From Eleginops maclovinus (Eukaryota > Chordata > Actinopteri > Perciformes > Eleginopidae), in the NCBI RefSeq assembly GCF_036324505.1, contig NC_086351.1, positions 11,066,983 through 11,130,982 of the forward strand: a stretch of DNA of 64,000 bases, given 5' to 3'. Both the position numbers and the translations under genes were made by a program. The number at the start of each line of letters is the position of its first letter. Within the stretch, counting starts at the first letter, position 1. The notes under the pieces were generated by a model that was not told the DNA's origin, did not search any database, and saw nothing but the letters and a program-made list of their open reading frames with translations. Below are positions 25,231-35,345 of this stretch, one piece after another.

Positions 25231-25295
<65 letters not shown>

Positions 25296-25829
25296 TTTGA
25301 ATGGTTAAATGGACAGGTAACAACTCTGTCCAGCGGTCAAAAGATGAAACGATGACGCACAGAGAGTATCGGTGCGGGAGTACTTCCCATATCCGTAGTT
25401 ATAACGTTCTTTCTGCATGTAAACATTTAGCCTTGATGTTGTTTGTACACTCTGGAAAGGCTTTGCAGGAGCATGCTAATGTCTAACCTATCAACACATC
25501 ATTAAGCTTAACACTGAACTTACGTAACAAAATACTTCAATTAGTCTGATGCACACTCATGACAAAATACATGAATAATGGCAAAGGTAGGCACGCACTT
25601 ATATGACAAATCTTTGCTAACTATAAATGTGTCTCCTTGCTAGCTTACTTAACCCATTATTGTTGTGGGCACGAGCAATAAGCAAGCACAAGCGTTCAAG
25701 TACACTTACATGGTAGCTTATGTCCTGACTCTACTAACGATTTCTCTGCACTACCATATAGCCTGTGAAGAAACACACAATATTGTGTCTATTATTTGTT
25801 AAACCAAGTAAATCGACCCGAGGAAACTT
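24435..25829 (-). other. flad1: flad1 5' intron(s)
   Basis: Between the first coding exon and the probable first exon at about 25.83-25.88 kb. It contains the compound TA/GA microsatellite at 25.2 kb. A possible extra minus-strand donor occurs near 24775, but no in-phase coding exon was found. Confidence 0.45.
25190..25291 (+). repeat. Compound (TA)n-(GA)n microsatellite
   Basis: Two short TA runs separated by ATGGCA are followed, via TCGAGAGAGCGAGA, by about 30 GA units. It lies in a 5' intron of flad1. Confidence 0.95.
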
Positions 25830-25990
25830 ACTCCTGAGCTGCATATGACCTCCTGACGTATCAGCTTGTGGCTACATGTCACTTAAAACGCATACCGTTA
25901 GCCGTCCAATCACATTTTAGGAAGGGTTTCAGTGAGGACTGACAGCCAATCAGGTTTGACAAGTTCCGTCTTAAGGGCCAGCCTCATTTA
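25830..25990 (-). promoter_or_regulatory. flad1: flad1 promoter and probable non-coding first exon
   Basis: On the minus strand a strong donor (GCAGCTCAGGA, then GTAAGTTT) ends at 25830, fitting a short 5' UTR exon. Upstream are two CCAAT boxes written on the plus strand (25906-25910 and 25946-25950) and an ETS-type CGGAAGT at about 26000. This is a typical TATA-less housekeeping promoter, consistent with a flavin-metabolism gene. The start site is inferred. Confidence 0.5.
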
Positions 25991-26013
25991 ATCAACACGG
26001 AAGTAACTGAAAG

Positions 26014-26148
26014 ATGCAAGAGTCCGAAAAGACGATGTGGGGCAATGTATGTCGTTTGGCATTATTAAAAGCGATAATCAGCTTACCTTATATTAAATGT
26101 ACCGACGAATCATTTATCTGTGAGTTGACAACATCTCCACTCGGATAG
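26014..26148 (+). CDS. Possible 44-codon ORF or first exon divergent from flad1
   Basis: Starting 14 bp after the ETS-like CGGAAGT in the flad1 promoter, on the opposite strand, an ATG opens a 44-codon frame (MQESEKTMWGN..., stop TAG at 26146-26148). After codon 11 there is a donor-like GTATGT (AAT then GTATGT), so the first 11 codons could be a phase-0 coding exon. I recognise no family. It could be noise near a bidirectional promoter. No partner exon is proven. Confidence 0.2.
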   Translation: MQESEKTMWGNVCRLALLKAIISLPYIKCTDESFICELTTSPLG

Positions 26149-27078
26149 CATGCCGCTAACTGCTGCCAAGACTTCTTCGACTTCTTCTCTTCCGCTCCAA
26201 AACAAATGTGTGACTCTTCTGCCTCTGCTGGCTGGAGGTACAGATTACAGTTGATTGATCAAAAAAGCACCACCGTTTGAACCTCACGCTGCTGTTAGCT
26301 TTGATGACTATAGATGTCGCATTGGCATAACTTAAAGTATACATCGGTCTGAAACTGTATCAGCCTCTGGTCTGACTGAAACCACAAGTCTGCATTCTGA
26401 AACAAATTCAAAGACGGATCGCTTTAATTCCTCAGCACTGGCCTGAGAATACATTTGTATTTGAAGATAAATTATGAAGTATAAAAAAAAGTTCAAAGAA
26501 AATGTATGTAAAGACCATGGGTGCAAATGAGTAGGGCTAGAGGAGGTAAAGTGTTAATTATTTACCTGTTATGGGTATTTTATCTTATTTACAGTTTGGC
26601 TTTCACAGTCATTTAAATATTGTATGTACATAATGATAATACAACTCAAAAATTAGGGCACTAAGGAAACCACTGAAGGTTACAAGCAAGCTGGTTTGAA
26701 GCATGAAAAGACGAAATAATTTAATTGGATTCCTTTCTATTTCATATCATTGTGTGTAGGCTGGATAACTACCTATTTACTCCAAAATGATCATACCTAA
26801 ACACTCTTAACACATTTTCAACTAAAACAACAATAATTTAATCTTTAAGGGTAGGATTTATTGCAGAACTGTTATCAGACTGCTTAAGGTTTCAGCTTGA
26901 TCTTCCCTAATATTTCATACAAATATTGTTTGGTAATAGCATCATAATAAATAAATAATTGATCACATTCACCCAATAACATTTTTAAATGTTAAACTTT
27001 TAAACTTTTGGGTCACAGTTTGGGTTTTCTACTTTTGCGCAATATACACTGAATGGGCCAGGTGCAAGAAAGGGCAAC

Positions 27079-27150
27079 ACACACACGCGCACGCACACAC
27101 ACATGCACACACACACATGCACACACACGCGCACACACACACGCACACAC
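27079..27150 (+). repeat. Imperfect (CA)n/(CG) tract
   Basis: CA dinucleotides with interspersed GCGC and TG interruptions, immediately upstream of the candidate first exon at 27.17 kb. Confidence 0.85.
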
Positions 27151-27164
27151 CAGATGACGTTGCC

Positions 27165-27411
27165 ATTTGTTCGCGGAAGTGGCTTCTGTCGTGACCAAGG
27201 ACGGGGAGGCAGGGGGAGGAGGAAGGAAAGGGAGAGGAAAGAAGAAGTTTAGACTAATCTCTTATGAAATTTATTAAAACTGTGAGGCGCCTGGCGGGAT
27301 AAAGAATCATCGACCCTTTGTCCTGTTAGAAGAAATTAAGCTGAAGTTTCTGAAGCAGCAGCTTGGTGGGCAGGAGGAGCAAACTCGAGGGAAAGGGAGG
27401 AAGAGAGCTGG
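27165..27411 (+). promoter_or_regulatory. Candidate 5' exon and promoter, possibly shc1
   Basis: A block with promoter-type motifs (TGACGTTG, a CRE half-site; CGCGGAAGTGG, ETS) is followed by purine-rich, CpG-containing DNA. It ends with AGAGCTG then GTAAGT, a consensus plus-strand donor (exon end 27411). The only ATG frames in it are short, as expected for a 5' UTR. shc1 is the next gene on this strand, but its coding starts 12 kb away, so assignment is an inference. Confidence 0.3.
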
Positions 27412-28618
27412 TAAGTTGCTCGTTAAAGTTGACCACAGTTTTTTGGGGCATGGTACTCTGTTGCTTGGTCTGCTTCAGTGTACCACAGTTATTGTACACT
27501 TCAAAAGTTTCAGGAAGCTGTTCACTTTCAACATTAACGGTGCCCGCAGGGAAGCATTGTCCTGCCTTGTGTTATAATAAGACGACACCGTGTAGGGAAG
27601 CCTGTCGGGTTACTGTAAGAATGTTGCTCAGTCAGGACACAACTATGCTGTGCAAATATTAGCATAAATGTTTAACTTGTGTTCGTGCTCACGCTGTCAG
27701 ACAAGTTTTCAGGGTTTGTTATTTAAACTAAGTTCCAGAAGGTGTTCTAAGAAAACACACTGTAGAAACACAGCACAGTCACTGTTTTTGCATTGTACTT
27801 AGTTTTAAATAGACAATGATGAAAAGTCAACTGAGTGGCCTAAAGCTGATGCCTCTTTCATGAATAGCGAATAGCTCACTAAAATGCCTTTTTGTTTTAA
27901 AGCAGTTTTCTCAAAAATGAGTCGGAGCTGTATGATTCATTATTGAGTTAGTGGACCTTACCCTAAATTAATAGGCAACTATTTGATAATCGATAAGTGT
28001 TTTATTAAAAAAAAGCAAACATTTGTCTGTTATATCTCAATGTAAAGATGATATGCTGTTTTTTTGTTTTATGTCACAACCAACTGAATATATTTGCATC
28101 TCTTTGAACAATTGTATCACCATTATCTGACATTTGTCAGAGTTGAGCTAAATCTCTTCAGGGTGTAATAAGTTGCCAGTGAGATAAGCTGCAGCCTATC
28201 AGTGCACACAAACAAATCTGTACAGAATCCCACAGAGAAGTTACAACTTTAGTGAACCATTCTTCCAAATGTATCCATGGACACCAATCAGCCAAACACA
28301 CCTCAGATCTGTCGAAACAGGGTCACTATGACAGAGTTAAAGTTCACCATGAACCAGTGAAGGACAGACAGGCTATTATGGAAAGGGACTCAAGGGTATG
28401 GGGGATGATTGAGGCGACTGAAAGCAGTGGGCTCAGTGCTCTTATCAGGGTCAGCCACACCGCTCACACCAGCAGCCCCCTGACATGATATTATATGGAG
28501 GAAGTTATCTCCGCTGATGAAATGGAGGGGAAGAGAAGGTCCAATCAACAGCTGATCCGAAAAATGGTCGATTCAGACACATGTCAAGACCCAGACAAAC
28601 AAGTCATGTGTACCTAGG

Positions 28619-28699
<81 letters not shown>

Positions 28700-29978
28700 A
28701 ACACAACACAAACAGCAAAGATGGTCCGAAACGCAGTCTGTCAGTCACAGCGGAGAATCTCGGTCACTCTATCACAACATTGGCACAATCCAAAATCCAT
28801 TTGATTAAAATTGGATCTGTCCAATTCTACTCAAACGGTACAAGTCAACAGTGACAGCTTTCGTCCTGATTGACGGCACAGCGTGGCACTTGTGATTGTT
28901 GCAGCTTCACTTTGACAGGTGTGTGCACATATCCATACACTGACTCACACACAGACATACAATATTTTTTGTAATAAGTGAATGTTCGCACGCATTTAGC
29001 CTCTGATTTAGGCTTGTGATACTTTGCTATTGATTAAAAAGAACACAGTGAGGTACTGAGCTGCTTAAACACATCAAGGCTGTTGACAGGACATAATGTG
29101 TGTGTGTGTGTGTGTGTCTTTGTGAAGATGTGTTTGTTTCTGTCTGATGTATGGACGATATTTGTCCGCAGACCTGTGTGTGGGGGTATGCTTGTCTGTG
29201 TGATTGTGTATGTGTGTGAGGATGTGTGTTCTGGGAAACCAACTGTAGGAGTGTGTTATTGAGGTCATAGTATGTGGTTGTCCGTCTCTACTTCGACACA
29301 ATGGGACTGAGCCTCAGCTTGTTTCCTGCTGCACTCATGCCTGCACTGCTCGCTGGAGTGCAACATGCTTGTTACGGTACATAAACGGCATTTTGGTTAA
29401 AGTCCTGCCCTGAAATGAGAAGTGACTACAGCTTGGATTTCGTAATTTACAAAAGCAGAACTTAAGTCACACTGAAGTGACAGTTAATGGTGTTTTTGAT
29501 CGGCTTGCTCTGATTGCATTTTTTAGAAGTTATGTCGTCTTTTCAGATCAGTGCTCCTCCACTCTAGCCTCAGGTTATGTGATGGGTCTAATATTGAAGT
29601 GACTTCTGCCAATAAAGTTCACCTTTTAGGGTTAATATCAGGTGTTGTCAATGTTTTATGCCCTTTATTGTTCCCTATACTCATTTTAGAACAATACATC
29701 ACCAATAGGATTGTGACTCATATGGCCTTTAAAATGTCTTTATTTTATTTGTGTAGATACAATTGCACTACTACTACATTTTTTTAAAGCAACACTTAAA
29801 CGAGGGCTGGTCAATAAACCAATAAATGACACAATATGATATGACTGTTTATTGTATTTTGGATAATGTAATTTGACAAAGCCTAAGTTTAGTCTTTTCT
29901 TGGTTTTAAAGGCTGAATTACAGTAACGTGCTGTGATTTATAGATGTTCTATTATTCACCTTAACACTCTAAGTCATT
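27412..29978 (+). other. Non-coding stretch before the Tc1 remnant
   Basis: No credible exon on either strand. It holds the (CA)n tract at 28621 and a short (GT)n tract at about 29097-29117. Open frames here are short or repeat-derived. Confidence 0.55.
28621..28695 (+). repeat. (AC)n microsatellite, about 75 bp
   Basis: Uninterrupted AC dinucleotides followed by decayed ACAAAC units, in non-coding DNA between flad1 and shc1. Confidence 0.97.
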
Positions 29979-31085
29979 ATACACTGCTTTGCCAAAAAAA
30001 AGGTCACACACTCTAATATTTCGTTGGACCGCCTTTAGCTTTGATTACGGCATGCATTCGCTGTGGCATCATTTCCACAAGCTTCTGCAATGTCACAACA
30101 TTTATTTCTGTCCAGAGTTGCATACATTTTTCGCCAAGATCTTGTATTGATGACGGGAGATTCGGACCACTATGCAAAGTCTTCTCCGGCACATCCCAAA
30201 GATTCTCAATTGGGTTCAGGTCTGGACTCTGTGTTGGCCAATCCATGTGTGAAAATAATGTCTCATGCTCCCTGAACCACTCTTTCACAATTTGTGCCTG
30301 ATGGATCCTGGCATTGTCATCTTGGAACATGCCTGTGCCATCAGGGAAGAAAAAATCCATTGATGGAATAACCTGGTCATTCAGTATATTCAGGTAGTCA
30401 GCTGACCTCATTCTTTGGGCACATAATGTTGCTGAACCTAGACCAGACCCACTGCAGCAACCCCAGATCATAGCACTGCCCCCACAGGCTTGTACAGTAG
30501 GCACTAGGCATGATGGCTGCCTCACTCAGCCGCCTCTCTTCTTACCCTGATGCGCCCATCACTCTGGAACAGGGTAAATCTGGACTCATCAGACCACATG
30601 ACCTTCTTCCATTGCTCCAGAGTCCAATCTTTATGCTCCCTAGCAAATTGAAGTCGTTTTCCGATTAGCCTCACTGACAAGGGGTTTTCTTACGGCTACA
30701 CAGCTGTTTAGTCCCAATCCCTTGAGTTCCCTTCGCATTGTGCGTGTGGAAATGCTCTCACTTTCACTATTAAACATAGCCGTAAGTTTTACTGTTGTTT
30801 TTCTGTGATGATGTGATGTCACAAGTGATCCCGATCCCGATCATTCAAGATTTTTTTCCGACCACATTCCTTCCTAGAAGATGATGTTTTCCCCGTTGTC
30901 CTTCCAGTTTTGAATAATGCGTTGGAAAGTTCTTAACCCGATTTTAGTAGTTTCAGCAATCTCCTAAGATGTTTTCTTAGCTTGATGCATGCCAATAATA
31001 TCACCCTTCTCAACCAGATTAATATCTTTTAGTCAATAGTCAAACCACCACTATTTTACAAACACTAGTATCAATGTTTTTGGTC
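29979..31085 (-). mobile_element. Tc1-like DNA transposon, inactivated
   Basis: The transposase is encoded on the minus strand. Its catalytic part (30013-30525, about 170 residues) shows [23 protein letters not shown] and [15 protein letters not shown], the last two carrying second and third acidic residues of the DDE triad. The helix-turn-helix part (30640-30822) lies in another frame: TAMFNSESESISTRTMRREL, then KGLGLNSCVAVRKP. The first triad segment is still readable between them (WSDESRF type, near 30590), so at least one frameshift separates the domains. The left end is TA then CACTGCTTTGCCAAAAA at about 29981; no matching right inverted repeat was found, so the 5' end is eroded. Approximate limits. 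Confidence 0.85.
30013..30525 (-). pseudogene. Tc1-like transposase, catalytic fragment
   Basis: Fragment of a cut-and-paste transposase holding the DDN and [11 protein letters not shown] catalytic segments described for the parent element. A frame break separates it from the DNA-binding half, so no full-length enzyme can be made. It ends with a normal-looking stop after KGGPTKY, close to the left inverted repeat, as in intact relatives. Confidence 0.8.
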
Positions 31086-32327
31086 AATAATATTGTGTTC
31101 ATCTGTTTTTTTTCTCCATATTGTTATTTCAATAGCTTACCATATTTAGCTAAAATACAACCATAAGCAAGATGAATTTAAATGTGATAACACAATCTCA
31201 TGTCTAACGTACAAGAAGTACATTTAGTATTCTTTTCCTGATTGAATTTGTTAATGTTTGCAGAGTCTTCTATGAGTTGTGTTCATTTTTAGCTCAACCT
31301 AAAAAAAGGTCAGATTTTAAGTTTATGCAATAGTAAAACACTAGGAGTCTGTGTTGTTCTACATTCTTTGATAATGGTATCAATACAAAACAATATGCAG
31401 AAGCAAAGCTTCTCTTTGATCTGCTTTTGCATATGTGTTTTTATTTGTGATCGCCAACCCAGTTGTCTGCCAAATTAATAAATGTAAATCTCACGCAACA
31501 TATTTGTTATAAAACGTTACGTTAAAACAGCACTTTGGATACCTTGCCTTTTAGCGTTGTGTTCACTAAACAAACACAACGGCTTTTAATATTTTAGCTC
31601 AAACAGCCGCACCACACATAGTAGAGAAACTGCTGAAATTAAATAGTATAACATTGGCTATACAAGTTATGACTTGAATCAGGATATAGGATCATGGAAT
31701 CTGCAAACCAGACCTGACAAAGCTTTCCAGTCTAACTCTTGGCACTTAACAGTTGTATTACTTTTCGTTACACAATCTAGTGTTAAAGATTAACAGGGGA
31801 ACTGAAGTGAAGAAGTAACGCTGTTTATGACGAATAAACGGTTGTAGTGAGAGGGAAGTTGTTAGGGAGCGAAGGGAGGCAGAGAGTGGCAGCAGGAACG
31901 GAATGATGGAAGGAGATAGAGATGTGGGAGTGTGGTTAGAGGGGGTGGTGGAGGGGGGGTTGGCATGACCCAAAATAGCCAGCTCACATGTTTGCTGTGT
32001 ACGTGGTGAGCTATGAAACCAGCAGAAAGGCCTCCTGCTGAATGCCTGTCTAATCTAATGTTCACCCTCACCCCTAATTTTTGAAAATGTGATTGCCATT
32101 TTGCTGTCTGTATGTACGTGTGTGTCTCTGTGTGTGTGTGTATATATATCTTTTCCAATCAGAGATGCTCTCCTTTGTCAGTTATGCCTTCTCCCGCTGT
32201 TCCCTCTGTGCTCATCATCTTCATCATTGTCTCTCTTGTCTCCATAATATTAACTGATGTTAGACTAGGCCCAGTTTCTCTATGCTCATTTTCTTTGACC
32301 TAGTGTAGAGTTAGGCGGACAAATCAG

Positions 32328-32397
<70 letters not shown>

Positions 32398-34600
32398 CAC
32401 AGACAGTATGAAAGCAGACAGCAGATTTGGCCCTGCAGCGGTTGCTTTAGATCCTCAGCTCTGTCCCGGCCTGTCTCCGACTGTTTCATCTTACTGACTA
32501 GATGCAGCTTTTACAGTTGTTCATGTACTGCCTGCATTTAAACAATATGCACACACTGGTGGACTCGCATTGGGCAAGCTGAGACACAAACATACAACAC
32601 ACACACACAGTCCTTTTAGTTAATTCCTTTCATTCCACAGAGTCTGTTTCAACACGCACACTAGATTATTGCCTCTCTCCTCTCACTCTTGCTCTCGCTC
32701 TGCCTTATGTCAATGTTGTGTCTCTGTGTGCTGAACCGACTGGGCTGTTTATATCAAGGAGGTCCCACATGACCCTCTCCACAGCTGATCCTGGGAGCAA
32801 AGCATGCTGGGAGGCACATAGCTGCAAGGGCGGCATTGGATTGGCGCTGTGATTGGCTCCTTGAGTTTTGTGTGTACAGTATGCTGATGTGCAGTTTGGT
32901 GTTTTTAGGGTCACAGACTCACAGGCAGCCTGTGTTGGCCAATGGAACATATGGTAAGACATTCAAATGATATAACCAGCTAATCAAAAACACAGCGTGA
33001 CACCATGGCAACAGGGTTGTTTCTTCTTAACACAATGTTATATTAAATAAAAAGGTCATCATGTCTGGAACGTAAATCAGTTATAGGTTTTTATATATTA
33101 TTCAGAGATAAGGATAGCTCAAAGTCTGTACAAAAGTAAATAAACAATCCTTGAAGTAATTATTTGTCACACTTATCTTAAAGAGGGTGTTTTATTCGGT
33201 TGACTGTGACTACATGAAGGGCTGCATGATTACAGATAAAATGCTCCAAATATTAGTCGTTTTTATGAACATGCTGCAGTTTTTAGTAGTGGTGTAATAA
33301 TTCAGAATTCTCAATATATCAATGGAATCAAGTTTCCGCCAGATATGCCTGCTTTACTATTTTCAATTCATTATAATTCAACTGTATTCAATTCTGAAGT
33401 TTTAAGACCAAAATGAAAAAGTGCTGCTTTCTGTGACCCATTTATATTGGTTTTTTAGGGGCAGCAGAACGCAGAAGCAATATTCAACAGATTCTCAGCA
33501 AAGCACATTATGCAGTAAACTGAATACAGTATATTAAATTATATTGCCAGACCCAGACGGAAAAATACAAAAATAGCTAACATGCCAGTAATGTACACTG
33601 GCGTGAAACTGGAAACTTAAGTCACAGTGTGTATTCATGAGTAATTGTGCAGCCCTGTGTATGTAAATCTTTAGCGGTTTGAGTGAGTTCTCATTAACTA
33701 CACTAAGCTTCCAGTTGCACCTAGTTTAAAAAATGCAGTCTAATACTAGAGTCATCCAAGAAATCCTGCATTTATTAAGGTCTACAGAGCATTTAAGAAA
33801 GGTTTTGATCCAACTTTATAATTATGGAAGCTGAAGTTTGTGGTATTATTGCTTTAGACTGCGTTAGTTTTAGTTGGATGTAACTCATAAATGGCCAGTT
33901 GAGTAGTTTAATATATAGCACATAAAGATACATTAAAAAAAAAAATCAATATTCTCTTTTTATCAACCCTAAGCCACAGTGTGTCACGTGTTTCACTGGT
34001 TACAGGCATGGTGCAGGTTAGGGTGGAGGGTCCTGCTGCTCACTGTGTGCTTCACGGGGATGTTACCTCAAATGACACTCCAGGTCTCTGCAGTCCTCTG
34101 TTTTTCCTCCTTCACACAAACCTCTGTGCGCCACTCCACTACAAAGATGGTGTAGTGGCCAGACGTAGTACTGCAGGGACTGAATATTGGGGTGTCATTT
34201 GAGGACTCCTTGCTATCCACTCTGCTGTGTCCCCGCGTCACCCTATGTGTGGTTTCTTTTGCATTCCACAACTCTGCCTTCTTATCAGAAACGCTTGAAT
34301 GTCAGGACCTTTCTGTTGGGATCTCTGCTTCTGTGTGCCTCTACAGAATCACTCTGTTGTTATTATACTCGCCTGGTAATTGCCTGTCCTTTTCCCCCCT
34401 AGAGTGCTCTAGTTGTAGTGATAACAGGGACTGTTTATTATGTGAATGAACATATTTGTCTTTCTTTTTTGTTTTGTCCACTTTGATCAAGGTTAAATAG
34501 AGTGACCTCATGTCACAGTCTGCACAGCCCACAGAGGGAGGATGAACTCTCTCCCTGTTTGTCTCCATCGTCCCTCTCTCCCTTTCCCTTCCTATTTTAT
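31086..34600 (+). other. Non-coding stretch upstream of shc1
   Basis: AT-rich DNA with a purine-rich tract (31855-31960) and the (AC)n tract at 32331. Near 32840-32945 several CCAAT/ATTGG boxes cluster (GGCATTGGATTGGCGC, GTGATTGGCTCC, GGCCAATGG), which could mark a promoter, but no exon follows convincingly. A strong acceptor-like pyrimidine run ends in TTTCTCAG at about 34612. Confidence 0.45.
32331..32393 (+). repeat. (AC)n microsatellite, about 63 bp
   Basis: Uninterrupted AC dinucleotides in non-coding DNA between flad1 and shc1. Confidence 0.97.
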
Positions 34601-34779
34601 TCTGTTTCTCAGGTTACCAAACATGAATAAGGGAGGAGACTTGACCAGCCAACATGAACACACAAACACACATTCCCCCCCCCCATTCCTTCGTTCAGCC
34701 ACATCTCCCCCTTGGATTGTGTGCGTTAGTGTGCAGGAGCACAGCATCTTACTGTGCATACACATGTACCCTGTTAAAT

Positions 34780-35345
34780 GAGGGAGGCTGCAGAGAGGTG
34801 GGGGGAAGGGGAGGAGACAGGAAGGATGCGAGAAAGGGAGGTGGGGAGGGCAGAGGCAGCAGCCACGAGTGTGTGTGTGTGAGAGAGAGAGAGAAAATGG
34901 GAGGCAGCATCACCCAGACTGGGAGGAGGGGAGGGGGGGACAGACAGCGTGCACGTCCCTCTAACAGACAGAGGTGAAAGGAAAGTGGGAATGAGAGACA
35001 GACGAGAGGGTAGAAGAGGAGCACAATGAAGGAGTGCCATTGTCCATCCTGGCAGCACTGCCATCACACCATCTGCTGAGAGCGGGAGAGAGAGGAGGGC
35101 AGTAAAAAGAAGAGGAGGCAGCCAAACGGAGGAGAGGATAGATGGAGAGGAGCTGCCGGCAGTGACTTTGTGAATTAATCGAGCGGAAGAGCGGACAAGA
35201 GGAGAAACACGTTTTTCAGGGAGTGGACGGACGGAGAGCCAGAAAGAGGAAGGAGAGGACGGATGACCGGACAGTCTGAGGCTGTTTAAAAATTCATGTG
35301 TAAAAAGAAGCCCAGCTTTAGATGAATCACCATGGATTTTCAACT
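34780..35345 (+). other. Purine-rich candidate shc1 5' UTR exon
   Basis: About 560 bp of strongly G/A-biased plus-strand DNA with scattered short ATG frames, all ending quickly. This is typical of fish 5' UTR exons and unlike the AT-rich flanks. It includes an ATG at 34897 opening MGGSITQ and a donor-like AGAG-GTGAAAG at 34974. No protein family is recognised. Assignment as a shc1 leader is positional only. Confidence 0.25.
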
